Source of the DNA: Lachnospiraceae bacterium
GTDB lineage: Bacteria; Bacillota; Clostridia; Lachnospirales; Lachnospiraceae
Direction of reading: 5' to 3'
Length of the DNA stretch: 64,000 nucleotides
NCBI GenBank assembly: GCA_022793195.1
Contig: JAAWCJ010000018.1
Location: forward strand, 102,993 to 166,992
The notes beneath the pieces were generated by a model. It worked only from the letters and a program-made list of their open reading frames with translations. It had not been told where the DNA came from and searched no databases. The position numbers and the translations under genes were made by a program. Positions 63,673-64,000 of the stretch are shown one piece after another; the stretch's first letter is position 1, and every line of letters begins with the position of its first letter.

Positions 63673-63915
63673 ATGCCGAACATCATTTACACCAAAAAGG
63701 CAAGGAAAAGCATCAAGTCCCTGGATATAAGAGTAAAAGACAGGGTAAAAGATGGAATTGAAAAAATTCCGTTTGGAGATATTAAAAAGTTGCAGGGCTA
63801 CTCAAATTTATATCGGCTCCGAATTGGTGATTACCGGGTTATCTACCAGATGGAGCATGATACAATTATCATTGATGCTGTACTGCCTAGAGGCGAAGCG
63901 TATAAAGGATTGTAG
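63673..63915 (+). CDS. RelE/ParE-superfamily toxin
   Basis: An 80-residue toxin-like protein: NIIYTKKARKSIKSLDIRVK at the start and the RelE-type core YSNLYRLRIGDYRVIYQME with basic residues for mRNA or target binding. RelE toxins cut mRNA in the ribosome; ParE relatives poison gyrase. ATG at 63673 follows GGGGGAACC; a longer frame to 63586 is unlikely. It comes before its partner, the less usual order. Confidence 0.82.
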   Translation: MPNIIYTKKARKSIKSLDIRVKDRVKDGIEKIPFGDIKKLQGYSNLYRLRIGDYRVIYQMEHDTIIIDAVLPRGEAYKGL

Positions 63916-63927
63916 GAGGTGGTTTTT

Positions 63928-64000
63928 GTGAGCAGAGATACGTTGCGTGGTCTGGTTGAAATTGTAGACGAAAAAGAGATTGATACAGTCTGCCGGATTC
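63928..64000 (+). CDS. Partial antitoxin-like gene at the window edge
   Basis: GTG start with GGAGG 8 bp before it, 12 bp after the toxin stop codon. The first 24 residues (SRDTLRGLVEIVDEKEIDTV) resemble small antitoxin/DNA-binding partners found beside RelE toxins in clostridia. The gene runs out of the window, so the call rests on position and the short N-terminus. Confidence 0.5.
   Translation, partial: MSRDTLRGLVEIVDEKEIDTVCRI

Noticed and set aside
1..64000. Avoidance of AGATCT as a clue to the restriction target
   Set aside because: AGATCT occurs at 5271, 7224, 18245, 23957 and 31853, so the site is not avoided and the target cannot be guessed this way.
1..64000. CRISPR arrays, prophage genes, rRNA genes, insertion sequences
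   Set aside because: I looked for regularly spaced repeats, capsid or tail genes, 16S/23S segments and active transposases and saw none.

Overview
The window is about 64 kb of chromosome from a Firmicute, most likely a gut-type clostridium of the Lachnospiraceae or a near relative. The basis is the PolC-type replicase, the gene order rimP-nusA-ylxR-ylxQ-infB-rbfA-nrnA-truB-ribF-rpsO-pnp, a dxr-rseP-ispG-polC block, LytTR/GHKL signalling, split transketolases, and strong AGGAGG ribosome binding sites. All calls come from reading the sequence; no database search was run.

Layout. (1) 1-9.3 kb: housekeeping block dxr (cut by the window edge), rseP, ispG, polC. A two-gene restriction-modification cassette (BglII-like nuclease plus MT-A70 methyltransferase) sits inside it, between rseP and ispG. 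(2) 9.4-10.7 kb: a CsoR-type copper sensor, three tRNA genes and mscL. (3) 10.8-24.7 kb: an accessory region. It holds a small XRE regulator, a sortase-type surface protein, a LytTR response regulator and GHKL kinase, a serine recombinase, a short segment bounded by inverted repeats with a promoter inside it, a TnpB-like protein lacking all three RuvC catalytic residues, a structured non-coding stretch, and four genes for a surface polymer of teichoic-acid type. (4) 24.8-34.7 kb: a ribose-type sugar ABC operon with esterase and dehydrogenase, a divergent ROK regulator, and an amidohydrolase with a second ROK regulator. (5) 35.0-48.1 kb: an eleven-gene catabolic operon (LarA-like protein, branched-chain-type ABC transporter, D-aminoacylase-like hydrolase, class III aminotransferase, split transketolase, TIM-barrel isomerase, 2-hydroxyacid dehydrogenase). 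(6) 48.1-64 kb: the nusA/infB operon, rpsO, pnp, a DUF5688-type gene, tRNA-Arg, an SH3-domain membrane protein, queA, and a toxin-antitoxin pair cut by the window edge.

The most interesting system is at 14.3-24.7 kb. The recombinase gene lies directly behind the kinase gene. Its stop codon is 40 bp before one of two 23-bp inverted repeats (22 of 23 positions match) that bound a 165-bp segment. The best promoter inside this segment (TTGAAA, 17 bp, extended TATGAT) points backwards in this copy. Inverting the segment would turn it towards the dead TnpB-like gene and the polymer genes, which have no other clear promoter. This looks like a phase-variable switch, drawn here in the OFF state, that controls an RNA-guided-type repressor candidate and a surface polymer. 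The recombinase has His where the family has a catalytic Arg, one base change away, so the switch may be locked.

The transport and catabolic operons each have a ROK regulator beside them and candidate operators in the divergent gaps. Their substrates cannot be told from the sequence.
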